A stretch of 64,000 nucleotides of DNA. Source: Methylobacterium sp. J-090 (GTDB lineage Bacteria; Pseudomonadota; Alphaproteobacteria; Rhizobiales; Beijerinckiaceae). Made by a program: the position numbers and the translations under genes. Shown in pieces: positions 55,148 to 63,362 of this stretch. The stretch's first letter is position 1; each line of letters starts with the position of its first letter. The notes under the pieces are model-generated. The model ran no database searches, was not told the origin of the DNA, and worked only from the letters and a program-made list of their open reading frames with translations. The stretch lies in assembly GCF_022829345.1 (NCBI RefSeq), contig NZ_JAKSXV010000035.1:62001-126000 (forward strand), in the 5' to 3' direction.

Positions 55148-55208
55148 CGCGTATCGCCCGCCTCGCTTGCGACTCTATCGGCGGCGATCCTTATCGTTTA
55201 TCCTACCG

Positions 55209-55222
55209 ACCGTCCAGACGGT
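55209..55222. promoter_or_regulatory. Perfect 14-base dyad, likely TetR-family operator
   Basis: ACCGTC-CA-GACGGT lies in the 92-base gap between the efflux operon and the tetR-like gene, 62 bases before the former and 18 before the latter. The dyad is seen; use by the adjacent regulator is inferred from the divergent arrangement. Confidence 0.7.
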
Positions 55223-55239
55223 TTTTAAGCAGGCAGGCG

Positions 55240-55818
55240 ATGACCAAGGCGCGCACGCGGCGCGAAGACCGCCCGACGATCATCCTGGATGCGGCCGAGC
55301 GCCTGATCCGACGCGTGGGGACCCGCACGATGACCATCGATGCGGTGGCGGCGGAAGCGGGGTTGAGCAAAGGCGGGGTACTGCACCATTACGGCTCGAA
55401 GGACGCGCTGATTCAGGCCCTGGCGGAGCGCAAGCTCGCAAGCATCCGCGACAGCATCGCGGCCCACGAAGCGGCGCAGGGGCCCGGCCCTGCCGCCCTG
55501 CCGCTCGCGCTCATTGCCCATGTCCGGCAGGTCTATGCCGACGAGGAGGGGTTTCCCCGCGCCCTGCTGCTGGCTTCGGCCGAGAATCCGGAGGCCTTCG
55601 CGGGCTTCAACGCCTTCCTGAAGGACCGCCTCGCGCAGATGGAGGACGTGGCGAGCTGCCCGGGTGCGGGGGCGGTGCTCACCTTCGCGACCCTGGGCCT
55701 GCTGCTGACGCGGACGCTCGGATTCCACACCCTCGAGGGCGCCGACCTTGCCCGGCTGTTCGACGCCATGGAGCGGTTCGCGCGGGATCTGCCGACGGGG
55801 GACGCGGGGCAGGCGTGA
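55240..55818 (+). CDS. TetR family transcriptional regulator
   Basis: A 192-residue repressor. Helix-turn-helix in residues 12-58: IILDAAERLIRRVGTRTMTIDAVAAEAGLSKGGVLHHYGSKDALI. The C-terminal ligand domain (TetR_C-like, about 80-185) is Ala/Leu rich. It is divergent from the two-adaptor RND operon with a dyad in between, so it most likely represses that operon and itself. The inducer is unknown. Confidence 0.93.
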   Translation: MTKARTRREDRPTIILDAAERLIRRVGTRTMTIDAVAAEAGLSKGGVLHHYGSKDALIQALAERKLASIRDSIAAHEAAQGPGPAALPLALIAHVRQVYADEEGFPRALLLASAENPEAFAGFNAFLKDRLAQMEDVASCPGAGAVLTFATLGLLLTRTLGFHTLEGADLARLFDAMERFARDLPTGDAGQA

Positions 55819-55821
55819 GCC

Positions 55822-56727
55822 TCAGGCGGCCTCCGCCGCCATGGCCTCGAACACCCCGGCATGGCGGGCGGCGAGCGCATCGATATCCGTGGCGTAGCCG
55901 CCGCCGATCACCGCCACGAGGGGAATGTTTCGCGAGCGCGCCGCCGCGACGACGAGACGGTCGCGGGCGGCCAGGCCCGCATCCGTGAGGGCGAGGCGGC
56001 CGAGACGGTCGTCGCGGTGGGGATCGACGCCGGCATTGTAGAAGACGAGATCGGGCGAGACGGCGTCGAGCAATGGACCGACATGCGCGTCCAGCGCGGC
56101 GAGATAATCCGCATCCTCGAGCCCATCGGGCAGGCCGACATCGCGGTCGCCGGCGATCTTGCGCGCCGGGTAGTTCCTCTCGGCGTGGAGCGAGAAGGTG
56201 AACAGGTCCGGCGTGCCCGACAGGCAGTCGGCGGTGCCGTCGCCCTGGTGCACGTCGCAATCGATCACCACGGCGCGGGCGATGGTGCCCTCGCGGTGCA
56301 GGGTGCGGGCCGCGATGGCGACATCGTTGAAGATGCAGAACCCGGCGCCCCCGCCCCGCCGCGCGTGGTGGCTGCCCCCGGCGGAACTGCCCGCGAGCCC
56401 GTGCGCCAGGGCGAGGCGGGCCGCCAGCAGGGTACCGGCGACGGAGGCCCGCGAGCGGGCGACCACGCTGGCGCCGACGGGCAGTCCGATCTCGCGCTCG
56501 ACGGCACGCGGCACGCTCAGGGCAAGGACCGATTCGACGTAAGCCCGGTCATGCACCCCGGCAATGAGGTCCAAGCCCGCCGGCTCCGGGCGCACGAAGC
56601 CCTGCGGTGCCAGGCCCCGCGCCAGGAGGACTTCGGAGAGACGCCGGTACTTGCCCATGGGGAAGCGATGTCCGTCGGGCAGGGTCGCCTGATAGTCGGG
56701 GTGGTAGACGATGGGTGGGACCGTCAC
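55822..56727 (-). CDS. Histone deacetylase superfamily protein
   Basis: A 301-residue zinc amidohydrolase of the HDAC/acetoin-utilisation superfamily. The active-site segments are seen: SSAGGSHHARRGGGAGFCIFNDVA (His-His pair), VVIDCDVHQGDGTA (Asp-x-His zinc site), FYNAGVDPHRDDRLG (Asp zinc ligand) and VIGGGYA. It probably deacetylates a small acetylated amine or a polyamine, or a protein lysine. The start is GTG 56727 with GGAGG nine bases upstream. Confidence 0.9.
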   Translation of the reverse strand: MTVPPIVYHPDYQATLPDGHRFPMGKYRRLSEVLLARGLAPQGFVRPEPAGLDLIAGVHDRAYVESVLALSVPRAVEREIGLPVGASVVARSRASVAGTLLAARLALAHGLAGSSAGGSHHARRGGGAGFCIFNDVAIAARTLHREGTIARAVVIDCDVHQGDGTADCLSGTPDLFTFSLHAERNYPARKIAGDRDVGLPDGLEDADYLAALDAHVGPLLDAVSPDLVFYNAGVDPHRDDRLGRLALTDAGLAARDRLVVAAARSRNIPLVAVIGGGYATDIDALAARHAGVFEAMAAEAA

Positions 56728-56875
56728 GCCCCCGCCTCCCCGGCTCCCAGGACCGCCCCCCGCATCCGTGCCTCCGCGCCGTCCAACCCCCGCACGACCT
56801 CCGTCATACGATTGAAGCCAAGCGACTGTTAGGGCCGTCGGAACGACTCGGGCGCGGCACGATGTCAGCCTCGGC

Positions 56876-56937
56876 ATGGGAGACCTTGGGATGGGAGACC
56901 CTGCAATGGGAGACCTTGGGATGCGGGAGACCGTGGG
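56876..56937 (+). repeat. 15-bp tandem repeats directly before the GT21 gene
   Basis: Units ATGGGAGACCTTGGG (56876-56890), ATGGGAGACCCTGCA (56891-56905), ATGGGAGACCTTGGG (56906-56920) and a 17-base variant to 56937 are followed at once by ATGATGG. Each unit contains ATG and a GGGAG. Read from 56876 they give a 21-codon frame whose TGA overlaps the second ATG of the gene. Confidence 0.85.
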
Positions 56938-58098
56938 ATGATGGACGACGCCTGGACCGGGACGGACCTCGCCCTGACGTTGTGCCTCGCCCTGACCCTG
57001 ATCAACCTCGCGAGCCTCGCCTTGGCGGCCCTGCGCCTCGGGGGCCGGCGCGGCGCCTCGATCTTTCCGGCGAAAGCGGCGGTGTCCCTGGTGCGCCCGG
57101 TCTGCGGCCTCGAAGCCTTCAGCGAGGAGATGCTCACCCGGGGCTTTCACCTCGACCATCCCGATTACGAACTCATCTTCTGTGTGGCCGACCGGGCCGA
57201 CCCCATCGTGCCCCTGCTCCATCGCCTGATGGCGGCTCATCCGGGCGTGCCGTCCCGGCTCATCGTCGGCGACGAGCGGATCAGCGACAATCCAAAGCTC
57301 AACAACTGCGTGCGCGGCTGGGAGGCGGCGCGCCACGACTGGGTGGTGCTGGCCGATTCCAACGTGCTGATGCCGCCGGACTACCTCCAGCGCCTCCAGG
57401 CGGCGTGGCGGCACGACACCGGCCTTGTCTGCTCGACGCCCATCGGCGCGCGGCCGGACGGGTTCTTCGCCGAGATCGAGTGCGCGTTCCTCAACACCCT
57501 GCAGGTCCGCTGGCAATATGCCGGCGAGGCGGTCGGCCTCGGCTTCGCCCAGGGCAAGAGCATGCTGTGGCACAAGCCGTTCCTCGAAGCGCGGGGCGGC
57601 ATCCGGGCGCTCGCCGCCGAGATCGCCGAGGACGCGGCGGCGACGAAGCTCGTGCGGGCGGCGGGCGCCAGGGTCCACCTCGTGGCGAGCCCGTTCGAGC
57701 AGCCGCTCGGCCGGCGAAACCCCGCCGAGGTCTGGGCGCGGCAGTTGCGCTGGGCGCGCCTGCGCCGCGTCACCTTCCCGGCCTTCTTCGCGCCCGAGAT
57801 CGGGACCGGACCAATCCTGCCCTTCGGAATCGCCCTCCTATCGGCCCCTTCCCCGGCGCTTGCCGGCTGGCTCTGCGCCCTGGGCGCCCTCTGGTACGGC
57901 GCCGAATACGCCCTGGCGGTCCGGGCCGGATGGCATCGTGGCCCGCGCCTGCTCCTGGCCTTCGTCGTGCGCGACACGGTGTTCCCGGCGATCTGGGCCG
58001 GCGCCTGGATGCGGGGCGCCATTCTCTGGCGCGGCAACGCCATGGATATCCGCCCGAAGGCCCCGGGCCGCCTGCGCACCCGCGCGACGGCGGCCTGA
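56938..58098 (+). CDS. GT21-type glycosyltransferase (ceramide glucosyltransferase/HpnI-like)
   Basis: A 386-residue membrane enzyme with one N-terminal helix (LALTLCLALTLINLASLALAAL) and two to three C-terminal ones. Catalytic blocks: CVADRADP (D1), VVLADSNVLMPPDYL (D2), IAEDAAATKLVR (D3) and the QxxRW motif in RQLRWARLRR. The family includes ceramide glucosyltransferases and HpnI, which adds GlcNAc to bacteriohopanetetrol. No other hopanoid gene is in the window, so the lipid acceptor is unsure. ATG 56938 or 56941 is used, directly after short repeats. Confidence 0.85.
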   Translation: MMDDAWTGTDLALTLCLALTLINLASLALAALRLGGRRGASIFPAKAAVSLVRPVCGLEAFSEEMLTRGFHLDHPDYELIFCVADRADPIVPLLHRLMAAHPGVPSRLIVGDERISDNPKLNNCVRGWEAARHDWVVLADSNVLMPPDYLQRLQAAWRHDTGLVCSTPIGARPDGFFAEIECAFLNTLQVRWQYAGEAVGLGFAQGKSMLWHKPFLEARGGIRALAAEIAEDAAATKLVRAAGARVHLVASPFEQPLGRRNPAEVWARQLRWARLRRVTFPAFFAPEIGTGPILPFGIALLSAPSPALAGWLCALGALWYGAEYALAVRAGWHRGPRLLLAFVVRDTVFPAIWAGAWMRGAILWRGNAMDIRPKAPGRLRTRATAA

Positions 58099-58135
58099 GC
58101 TTCCGAGGCGGCCGACGCCCTGGTAAGCCGCCGCC

Positions 58136-58837
58136 ATGAAGATCGGCATCCTCGAGACCGGCAACCCGCCCGAGCGCCTCGGCGGCCGTTATCCCACCTA
58201 CGGGCGCATGGTGTCCGACCTCGTCGGACCCGGCCATGCCTACACCCCTTACGCCGCGGCGGACGGCATCCTTCCGGCCGATCCGTCGGACGAGGACGCC
58301 TACCTCATCACCGGCTCGCCGGCGGGGGTCTACGAGCCGCTGCCGTGGATCGCTGCCCTGATCGACTTCCTGCGCGCGGTGCCGCCGGCGACGCCGATGG
58401 TCGGACTCTGCTTTGGCCATCAGGTCATGGCCGCCGCCTTCGGCGGACGGGTGGCGAAATCGACCAAGGGCTGGGGCATCGGCCTGCACACCTACCGGGT
58501 CCAGGCGCGCGCCCCGTGGATGGACGAGGCCACCGAAATCGCCGTCCCGGCGATCCATCAGGATCAGGTGCTGGAGCCGCCGCCCGGCGCCCGGACGATC
58601 GCCGGCAACGCCTTCACCCCGCACGGAATCCTCGACTACCGCGACCGGCGGGCGCTGTCGTTTCAGGTCCATCCGGAATTTGAGGCGGACTACGCCATCG
58701 CCCTCATCGCCGGCCATACCCCAGCCGTCCCGCACGAACCGGCGGCGCACGCCGCCGCCCTCGCCTCGCTCACGCATCCCAACGACGGGCCGCGCCTCGG
58801 CGGCTGGATCAGGCGGTTTCTGGAAGACGGAGAATGA
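58136..58837 (+). CDS. Class I glutamine amidotransferase domain protein
   Basis: A 233-residue type 1 amidotransferase. Nucleophile Cys92 in VGLCFGHQVMAAAFGG, catalytic His/Glu in VHPEF (about 180-184), and YLITGSPAGVYE near 58 forming the oxyanion region. Stand-alone members of this group hydrolyse glutamine or gamma-glutamyl compounds, or serve as putative GMP-synthase-like proteins. The partner synthetase is not nearby. It ends three bases before the 3' end of the tRNA gene on the other strand. Confidence 0.9.
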   Translation: MKIGILETGNPPERLGGRYPTYGRMVSDLVGPGHAYTPYAAADGILPADPSDEDAYLITGSPAGVYEPLPWIAALIDFLRAVPPATPMVGLCFGHQVMAAAFGGRVAKSTKGWGIGLHTYRVQARAPWMDEATEIAVPAIHQDQVLEPPPGARTIAGNAFTPHGILDYRDRRALSFQVHPEFEADYAIALIAGHTPAVPHEPAAHAAALASLTHPNDGPRLGGWIRRFLEDGE

Positions 58838-58840
58838 CGG

Positions 58841-58925
58841 TGGTGCGGGCGGTCGGAATCGAACCGACACTCCTTGCGGAACCGGATTTTGAGTCCGGCG
58901 CGTCTACCAGTTCCACCACGCCCGC
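58841..58925 (-). tRNA. tRNA-Leu (CAA anticodon)
   Basis: An 85-base gene read on the minus strand. The acceptor stem GCGGGCG (58925-58919) pairs with CGCCCGC before the discriminator A and an encoded CCA (58843-58841). The anticodon stem CCGGA/TCCGG encloses CTCAAAA, so the anticodon is CAA (58891-58889), reading UUG. The long variable arm and GGTTCGATTCC T-arm confirm a class II tRNA-Leu. Confidence 0.96.
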
Positions 58926-59060
58926 AGCGCCAGCCTCATGGCACACCTTCGTGATTCGGGCCAGTGGCGATTTTCCGCGGCCGCACGCTCGCCACGTCCC
59001 TACGGCTATGCTCAAAGAACACCGCTTTCCCTCCTCATCCCTCCGGACGCAGACCCGCTC

Positions 59061-59642
59061 ATGATCCGCCGTCTCTACGAATGGATCCTCGCGCTCGCGG
59101 GCAAGCCGTCGGCGCCCTGGGCACTGGGGGCTGTGTCCTTCGCCGAAAGCTCGTTCTTCCCGGTGCCGCCCGACGTGATGATGGTCCCCATGGCGGTGAG
59201 CCGACCCGACCGGGTGTGGTTCTACGCGCTGATCACCACCCTGGCGTCCGTGGCCGGCGGCGTGCTCGGCTACGCCATCGGCGCGCTGCTGTTCGATTCC
59301 GTCGGCCAGTGGGTGTTCCGGGTCTACGGCCTGTCCGAGAAGGCCGCGACCTTCCAGGCCTCCTATGCCGAGTATGGCCACTGGGTGATCCTGCTGAAGG
59401 GGCTCACACCGATCCCGTTCAAGCTCGTGACCATCACGTCGGGCTTCGCCCATTACGATCTGTTCTGGTTCGTGGTGCTGTCGCTCATCACCCGCGGCGC
59501 GCGATTCTTCCTCCTGGCGGCACTGCTCGGCCGCTACGGCGTTCAGATCCGGGGCGTGCTCGATCGCCACCTCAATGTCGTCGCGGCCATCGCGGTCGCG
59601 GTCATCATCCTCGGCTTCGTCCTGTTCAAGGTGCTCCTGTAA
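59061..59642 (+). CDS. YqaA/DedA family membrane protein
   Basis: A 193-residue inner-membrane protein with five hydrophobic segments, of the SNARE-associated/DedA superfamily (YqaA branch). Seen: PWALGAVSFAESSFFPVPPDVMMVPMAV, the VGQWVFRVYG loop, and ILLKGLTPIPFKLVTITSGFAHYDLFWFV, with the re-entrant P-F-K segment. DedA proteins are implicated in lipid flipping and membrane stress. It is coupled with dsbB by three bases. The longer frame upstream crosses the tRNA region and is not coding. Confidence 0.9.
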   Translation: MIRRLYEWILALAGKPSAPWALGAVSFAESSFFPVPPDVMMVPMAVSRPDRVWFYALITTLASVAGGVLGYAIGALLFDSVGQWVFRVYGLSEKAATFQASYAEYGHWVILLKGLTPIPFKLVTITSGFAHYDLFWFVVLSLITRGARFFLLAALLGRYGVQIRGVLDRHLNVVAAIAVAVIILGFVLFKVLL

Positions 59643-59643
59643 G

Positions 59644-60132
59644 ATGGATTACACGACCCTCCTGCGGCTGCGCCGAAGCGCCCTCCTCCTCATCCTCGGT
59701 TCGGCGGCGACCTTGGCGGCGGCGTTCTATTTCCAGTGGGTGCTCGGCTACGTGCCGTGCAAGCTCTGCCTGACGGAACGCATCCCGTACTACGCCGCGA
59801 TTCCCTTCGGTCTCCTCGCCCTCGTGCTGCCCGAGCGCCTCAGCCGCGTCGCCCTCGGGCTCGCGGCCCTCAGCCTGCTGTATGGCGCCGGATTGAGCGT
59901 CTATCACGCCGGCGCCGAGTGGGCGCTCTGGCCCGGCCCGTCGGATTGCGGCGGAGGGAGCGGTGCGGCGCCCGCGACGGTCACGGACTTCCGCGCCGCC
60001 CTGGAGACCACGCGGGTGGCCGACTGCTCCACCGCCGCCTGGCGATTCCTGGGAGTGTCGCTCGCGGGCTGGAACGCCGTGGTGGCCTTCGTCCTCGCAT
60101 CGGTTTCGGGCACGGCCGCCGCGAAGAGCTGA
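59644..60132 (+). CDS. dsbB: Disulfide bond formation protein DsbB
   Basis: Inner-membrane quinone reductase that re-oxidises DsbA. The 162 residues hold four membrane helices, the first periplasmic redox pair CKLC (Cys39, Cys42) and two further Cys in SDCGGG and ADCST. WRFLGVSLAGWNAV follows in the last helix. The ATG lies three bases after the stop of the DedA-like gene. DsbA is not in the window. Confidence 0.93.
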   Translation: MDYTTLLRLRRSALLLILGSAATLAAAFYFQWVLGYVPCKLCLTERIPYYAAIPFGLLALVLPERLSRVALGLAALSLLYGAGLSVYHAGAEWALWPGPSDCGGGSGAAPATVTDFRAALETTRVADCSTAAWRFLGVSLAGWNAVVAFVLASVSGTAAAKS

Positions 60133-60136
60133 GACG

Positions 60137-60613
60137 TCAGTGCCGGTCGTCGGGGGCCGGCGGCAGGGGCGCCACCGCGATGCCCTCCTCCACGAGGGCG
60201 CGGGCCTCGGTGAGGCTGGCCTCGCCGTAGATCGGGCGGGTCGGGCTCTCGCCGTAATGCATGCGGCGCGCTTCCTCGGGAAAGGCGGTCCCGACATCGT
60301 CGGCCGTGCGCGTCACGTGCTCGCGGACCGCCCGCATCAGGGCGCGCACGCGCTGCTCGGGCTCCGAGAGCAGGGGCATCGGCGCGGGGGGTGGAGCCGC
60401 CACGGACTCGAGCGCGTCGGTGACGGGCAAACCGGTCACTGCCCGGTCGGTGCGCGCCACGGCCGGGGCCATCATGCCCTTGGCCACCTGCGCGGATCCG
60501 CAGAGCGGGCAGGCGACGAGCCCGCGCGCAACCTGATCGTCGTAGGACTCGCTCGACGGAAACCAGCTCTCGAAATCGTGGCCGCCGTCGCAGACCAGGG
60601 TGTAGCGGATCAT
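60137..60613 (-). CDS. DUF1178 family protein
   Basis: A 158-residue cytoplasmic protein. An N-terminal zinc-ribbon-like part (MIRYTLVCDGGHDFESWFPSS, VACPLCGS) has Cys8, Cys35 and Cys38, and a C-terminal helical domain has ALMRAVREHVTRTADDVGTAFPEEARRMHYGE, typical of DUF1178. The function is unknown. It is in an operon-like run with the nitrilase-family gene and grxC. ATG 60613 matches the family start. Confidence 0.9.
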   Translation of the reverse strand: MIRYTLVCDGGHDFESWFPSSESYDDQVARGLVACPLCGSAQVAKGMMAPAVARTDRAVTGLPVTDALESVAAPPPAPMPLLSEPEQRVRALMRAVREHVTRTADDVGTAFPEEARRMHYGESPTRPIYGEASLTEARALVEEGIAVAPLPPAPDDRH

Positions 60614-60632
60614 GCGCGGGCTCGAAGCGGGG

Positions 60633-61481
60633 TCAGGCGGGGCGCCCGATCCGCTCCACGGTGAACGGCCGGGCATGCAGAAGCGTCGGAATCCGCGCGC
60701 GGGCGTCGGTGACGCGGGCGAGGTCGATCTCGGCCAGGATCACCCCGGGCTCGTTGCCACCGGCATCGGCCAGAACCTTGCCCCACGGATCGACGATGAG
60801 CGAGTGGCCGTAGGTGTCGCGACCGTCCTCGTGGTGGCCGCCCTGTGCCGCCGAGATCATGAACGAGCCCGTCTCGATGGCGCGCGCCCGGTGCAGCACG
60901 TGCCAATGCGCCTCGCCGGTCTGTTGGGTGAAGCAGGCCGGGGCGGTGATGACCGCGGCGCCGGCCTCGGCGAGCGCCCGGAACAGGGCCGGGAAGCGGA
61001 CGTCGTAGCAGATGGTGACGCCGATGGGTGCCCACGGCGTGTCGGCCACCACCGCACAGACACCCCCCGTATAAGTGGCGGATTCACGCCAGCGCTCGCC
61101 GTTGGGCAGGTCGACGTCGTAGAGATGAACTTTGTCGTAGGACGCCGTGATGGCGCCCGTGGCATCGATGAGGAAGGCGCGGTTCGCGATCTTGTCGCCG
61201 CTGCGCACGGCGAGCGATCCGATCTGGACGACGATCCCGCGCTCACGCGCCACCGCGCGCAGGGCCGCGAGGGTGGGGTCCTCGTCCTGGCTGGTGACCT
61301 TCTCGAACAAGCTCGCCTTGCTGCGCTCGACGAGGGAGGTCATTTCGGGCGTCTGCACGTAATCGGCGCCGGAATCCGCCGCCTCGCGCACCAGGGCGAC
61401 GGCGGCGTCCCGATTGGCGAGCGGATCCCGCCCAGACCGCATCTGTACGCAGGCGGCCGTGAAGCGAGGTTCGGTGCTCAT
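60633..61481 (-). CDS. Carbon-nitrogen hydrolase (Nit family, deaminated glutathione amidase-like)
   Basis: A 282-residue nitrilase-superfamily enzyme with the Glu-Lys-Cys triad: Glu in TPEMTSL, Lys in YDKVHLYDVDLPNGERWRESA, and Cys in GVTICYDVRFPALFR. Those sequences are like Nit1/NIT2 amidases that repair deaminated glutathione or 2-oxoamides. The ATG overlaps the grxC stop, which suits a glutathione-linked role. Confidence 0.9.
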   Translation of the reverse strand: MSTEPRFTAACVQMRSGRDPLANRDAAVALVREAADSGADYVQTPEMTSLVERSKASLFEKVTSQDEDPTLAALRAVARERGIVVQIGSLAVRSGDKIANRAFLIDATGAITASYDKVHLYDVDLPNGERWRESATYTGGVCAVVADTPWAPIGVTICYDVRFPALFRALAEAGAAVITAPACFTQQTGEAHWHVLHRARAIETGSFMISAAQGGHHEDGRDTYGHSLIVDPWGKVLADAGGNEPGVILAEIDLARVTDARARIPTLLHARPFTVERIGRPA

Positions 61482-61735
61482 GCGGCGACCATCTGCTCGA
61501 GCTTGCCGGCACCGTTGAGGGCGTAGAGATCGTCGCATCCGCCGACATGGGTCTCGCCGACGAAGATCTGGGGCACGCTGGTGCGCCCCCCGGCCCGCTG
61601 GACCATGGCGGCGCGCGAACCGGCCGTCTTCTCGACGTCGATCTCCGTGAAGGTGATGCCCTTCTCACGCAGGAGGCTCTTGGCCGCCGAGCAGTACGGG
61701 CACCAGGCAGTTGTGTAGATCGTGACCGGCTTCAT
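61478..61735 (-). CDS. grxC: Glutaredoxin 3 (GrxC)
   Basis: An 85-residue dithiol glutaredoxin with the active site WCPYC (Cys12, Cys15), the cis-proline TSVPQIFVG and the GG-C-DDL glutathione-binding turn. It reduces disulfides using glutathione. It overlaps the nitrilase gene by four bases. An upstream in-frame ATG at 61750 would add five residues. Confidence 0.96.
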   Translation of the reverse strand: MKPVTIYTTAWCPYCSAAKSLLREKGITFTEIDVEKTAGSRAAMVQRAGGRTSVPQIFVGETHVGGCDDLYALNGAGKLEQMVAA

Positions 61736-61826
61736 GTCGCAGGGCCCCAAGGCGTTCCACGCTGCTTATAGGCGAGCCCGGAGACTCTTCCTACTGCGGC
61801 GTTCCGCACGGGGGGCGAGGCGATGT

Positions 61827-62183
61827 TCAGGCCGCGAGCAGCTTCTCGACCTCGTTGACGAGGTCGCGCAGGTGGAAGGGTTTCGATAGCACCTTGGCGT
61901 CCTTCGGAGCTTTCGAATCCGGATTGAGGGCCACGGCGGCGAAGCCCGTTATGAACATCACCTTGATGTCGGGATCGAGTTCCGTGGCGCGGCGAGCCAG
62001 TTCGATGCCGTCCATCTCGGGCATCACGATGTCGGTCAGGAGGAGCTCGAACGGCTCCTCGCGCAGGCGGTTGTAGGCCGAGAGGCCGTTGTCGAACGAG
62101 AGCACGTCGTAGCCGGCGTTCTGCAACGCCTTGGCCAGGAACCGGCGCATGTCGTTGTCGTCTTCCGCGAGGAGGATCTTCAT
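61827..62183 (-). CDS. cpdR: CpdR-like single-domain response regulator
   Basis: A 118-residue receiver domain with no output domain. Acidic pocket EDD at 7-9, phospho-acceptor Asp51 in LLLTDIVMPEMDG, Thr in MFITGFAAVAL and the Lys in KVLSKPFHLRDLVNEVEKLL. The sequence is very close to Caulobacter CpdR, also with Asp51; unphosphorylated CpdR primes ClpXP to degrade CtrA-pathway proteins and others. ATG 62183 is chosen from the CpdR N-terminus. The divergent neighbour is the N-formylglutamate amidohydrolase. Confidence 0.92.
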   Translation of the reverse strand: MKILLAEDDNDMRRFLAKALQNAGYDVLSFDNGLSAYNRLREEPFELLLTDIVMPEMDGIELARRATELDPDIKVMFITGFAAVALNPDSKAPKDAKVLSKPFHLRDLVNEVEKLLAA

Positions 62184-62318
62184 CGAACGTTGCCTTGTGC
62201 CCTTGAGTCGCTGTGTTCTTTCCACAAAGCACCAGCTTGGTAAACAGAACGTTGCCAACGGAGCCGGGTGGGGTCGGGCCGAGGCGGCCGTTCCGTGCGC
62301 GACGGCACCGTAACGGGT

Positions 62319-62339
62319 CCGTGACGGCGACCGTCACGG
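62319..62339. promoter_or_regulatory. Perfect 9+3+9 inverted repeat between cpdR and the amidohydrolase gene
   Basis: CCGTGACGG-CGA-CCGTCACGG lies 74 bases before the amidohydrolase ATG, with no T-run after it. The related ACCGTAACGG stands just upstream (62307-62316). It looks like an operator rather than a terminator; the binding protein is unknown. Confidence 0.5.
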
Positions 62340-62412
62340 TAGACACGGCCCGCGCCGGACCGCACAGTACGATCATGCGTTTTCCCGCCCGGACCGAGGC
62401 GCTCGCGCCGCG

Positions 62413-63321
62413 ATGACAGAGCCGACCGCCCCCCCGAATGCGCCGGGACAGCCCTGGTTCGACCCGCCCTTCCGCGTGGACGAGCCGGAAACCCACACCC
62501 TCCCCTTCGTGTTCAACGCACCCCATTCGGGCGCCGTCTATCCGCGCGCCTTCGTGGAAGCGTCACGCCTCGACGCCCTGGCCCTGCGCCGCTCGGAGGA
62601 TGCCCATGTCGACCGGCTGTTCGCGCCGGTGGTGGATCTGGGCGCTCCCCTCATGTGCGCCCATTTCCCGCGCGCCTATCTCGACGTGAACCGTGAGCCC
62701 TACGAGCTCGACCCGCGCATGTTCGAGGGACGCCTGCCGGCTTTTGCCAACACCCGCTCCATGCGGGTGGCCGGCGGTCTCGGCACCGTGCCGCGCGTGG
62801 TCGCGGACGGGCAGGAGATCTATCGGGGACGCCTGCCCGTGGAGGAGGCGGTCACCCGCATCGAGACCCTGTACAAGCCGTATCACCGGACCCTGCGCGG
62901 CCTGATCCAGCGCACGGCCCGCGATTTCGGTCACGCCATCCTCATCGACTGCCACTCGATGCCGTCCTCCAGCCTCGGACGCGACGAGGCCGCACGGGCC
63001 GATTTCATCCTCGGCGACCGTTTCGGCACCGCCTGCGCACCCGAGCTCATCGGGGCGTTCGAGGATCATCTCCGGGCACGCGGCTTTCGCACCCTGCGCA
63101 ACAAGCCCTATGCGGGCGGCTTCATCACGGAGCATTACGGCGAGCCCAACCTCGGCCGCCACGCCCTGCAGGTGGAGATCAACCGCGCCCTCTACATGAA
63201 CGAGTCGAGCCTCGCCCTCGGGCCCGGCTTTTCCGAACTGGTCTGGCACCTGCGCGGCGTCGTGGCGGCCGTGGCCGCCGATATCGGGGACTGGACGCCG
63301 TGCCGCATGGCGGCGGAATGA
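62413..63321 (+). CDS. N-formylglutamate amidohydrolase family protein
   Basis: A 302-residue zinc hydrolase of the HutG/FGase family. Family blocks: VFNAPHSGAVYPRAF, RSEDAHVDRLF, AYLDVNREPYELDPRMF, IDCHSMPS and GRHALQVEINRALYMNE. It could release formate from N-formylglutamate, but no hut genes are beside it. Its pairing with a divergent cpdR is a gene order I recall as common in this order of bacteria. Confidence 0.92.
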   Translation: MTEPTAPPNAPGQPWFDPPFRVDEPETHTLPFVFNAPHSGAVYPRAFVEASRLDALALRRSEDAHVDRLFAPVVDLGAPLMCAHFPRAYLDVNREPYELDPRMFEGRLPAFANTRSMRVAGGLGTVPRVVADGQEIYRGRLPVEEAVTRIETLYKPYHRTLRGLIQRTARDFGHAILIDCHSMPSSSLGRDEAARADFILGDRFGTACAPELIGAFEDHLRARGFRTLRNKPYAGGFITEHYGEPNLGRHALQVEINRALYMNESSLALGPGFSELVWHLRGVVAAVAADIGDWTPCRMAAE

Positions 63322-63322
63322 G

Positions 63323-63362
63323 GCCCGGCCGGAGGGCCGGGCAGCAAACCGGCCTGAGGCCG
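63323..63362 (+). terminator. Two hairpins after the amidohydrolase gene
   Basis: GCCCGGCC-GGAG-GGCCGGGC (63323-63342) and CGGCC-TGA-GGCCG (63350-63362) follow the stop directly. The second is followed by an AT-rich run with TATTTTTG (63371-63378). They may terminate transcription before the mutase gene, although the T-run is not adjacent to either stem. Confidence 0.5.
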
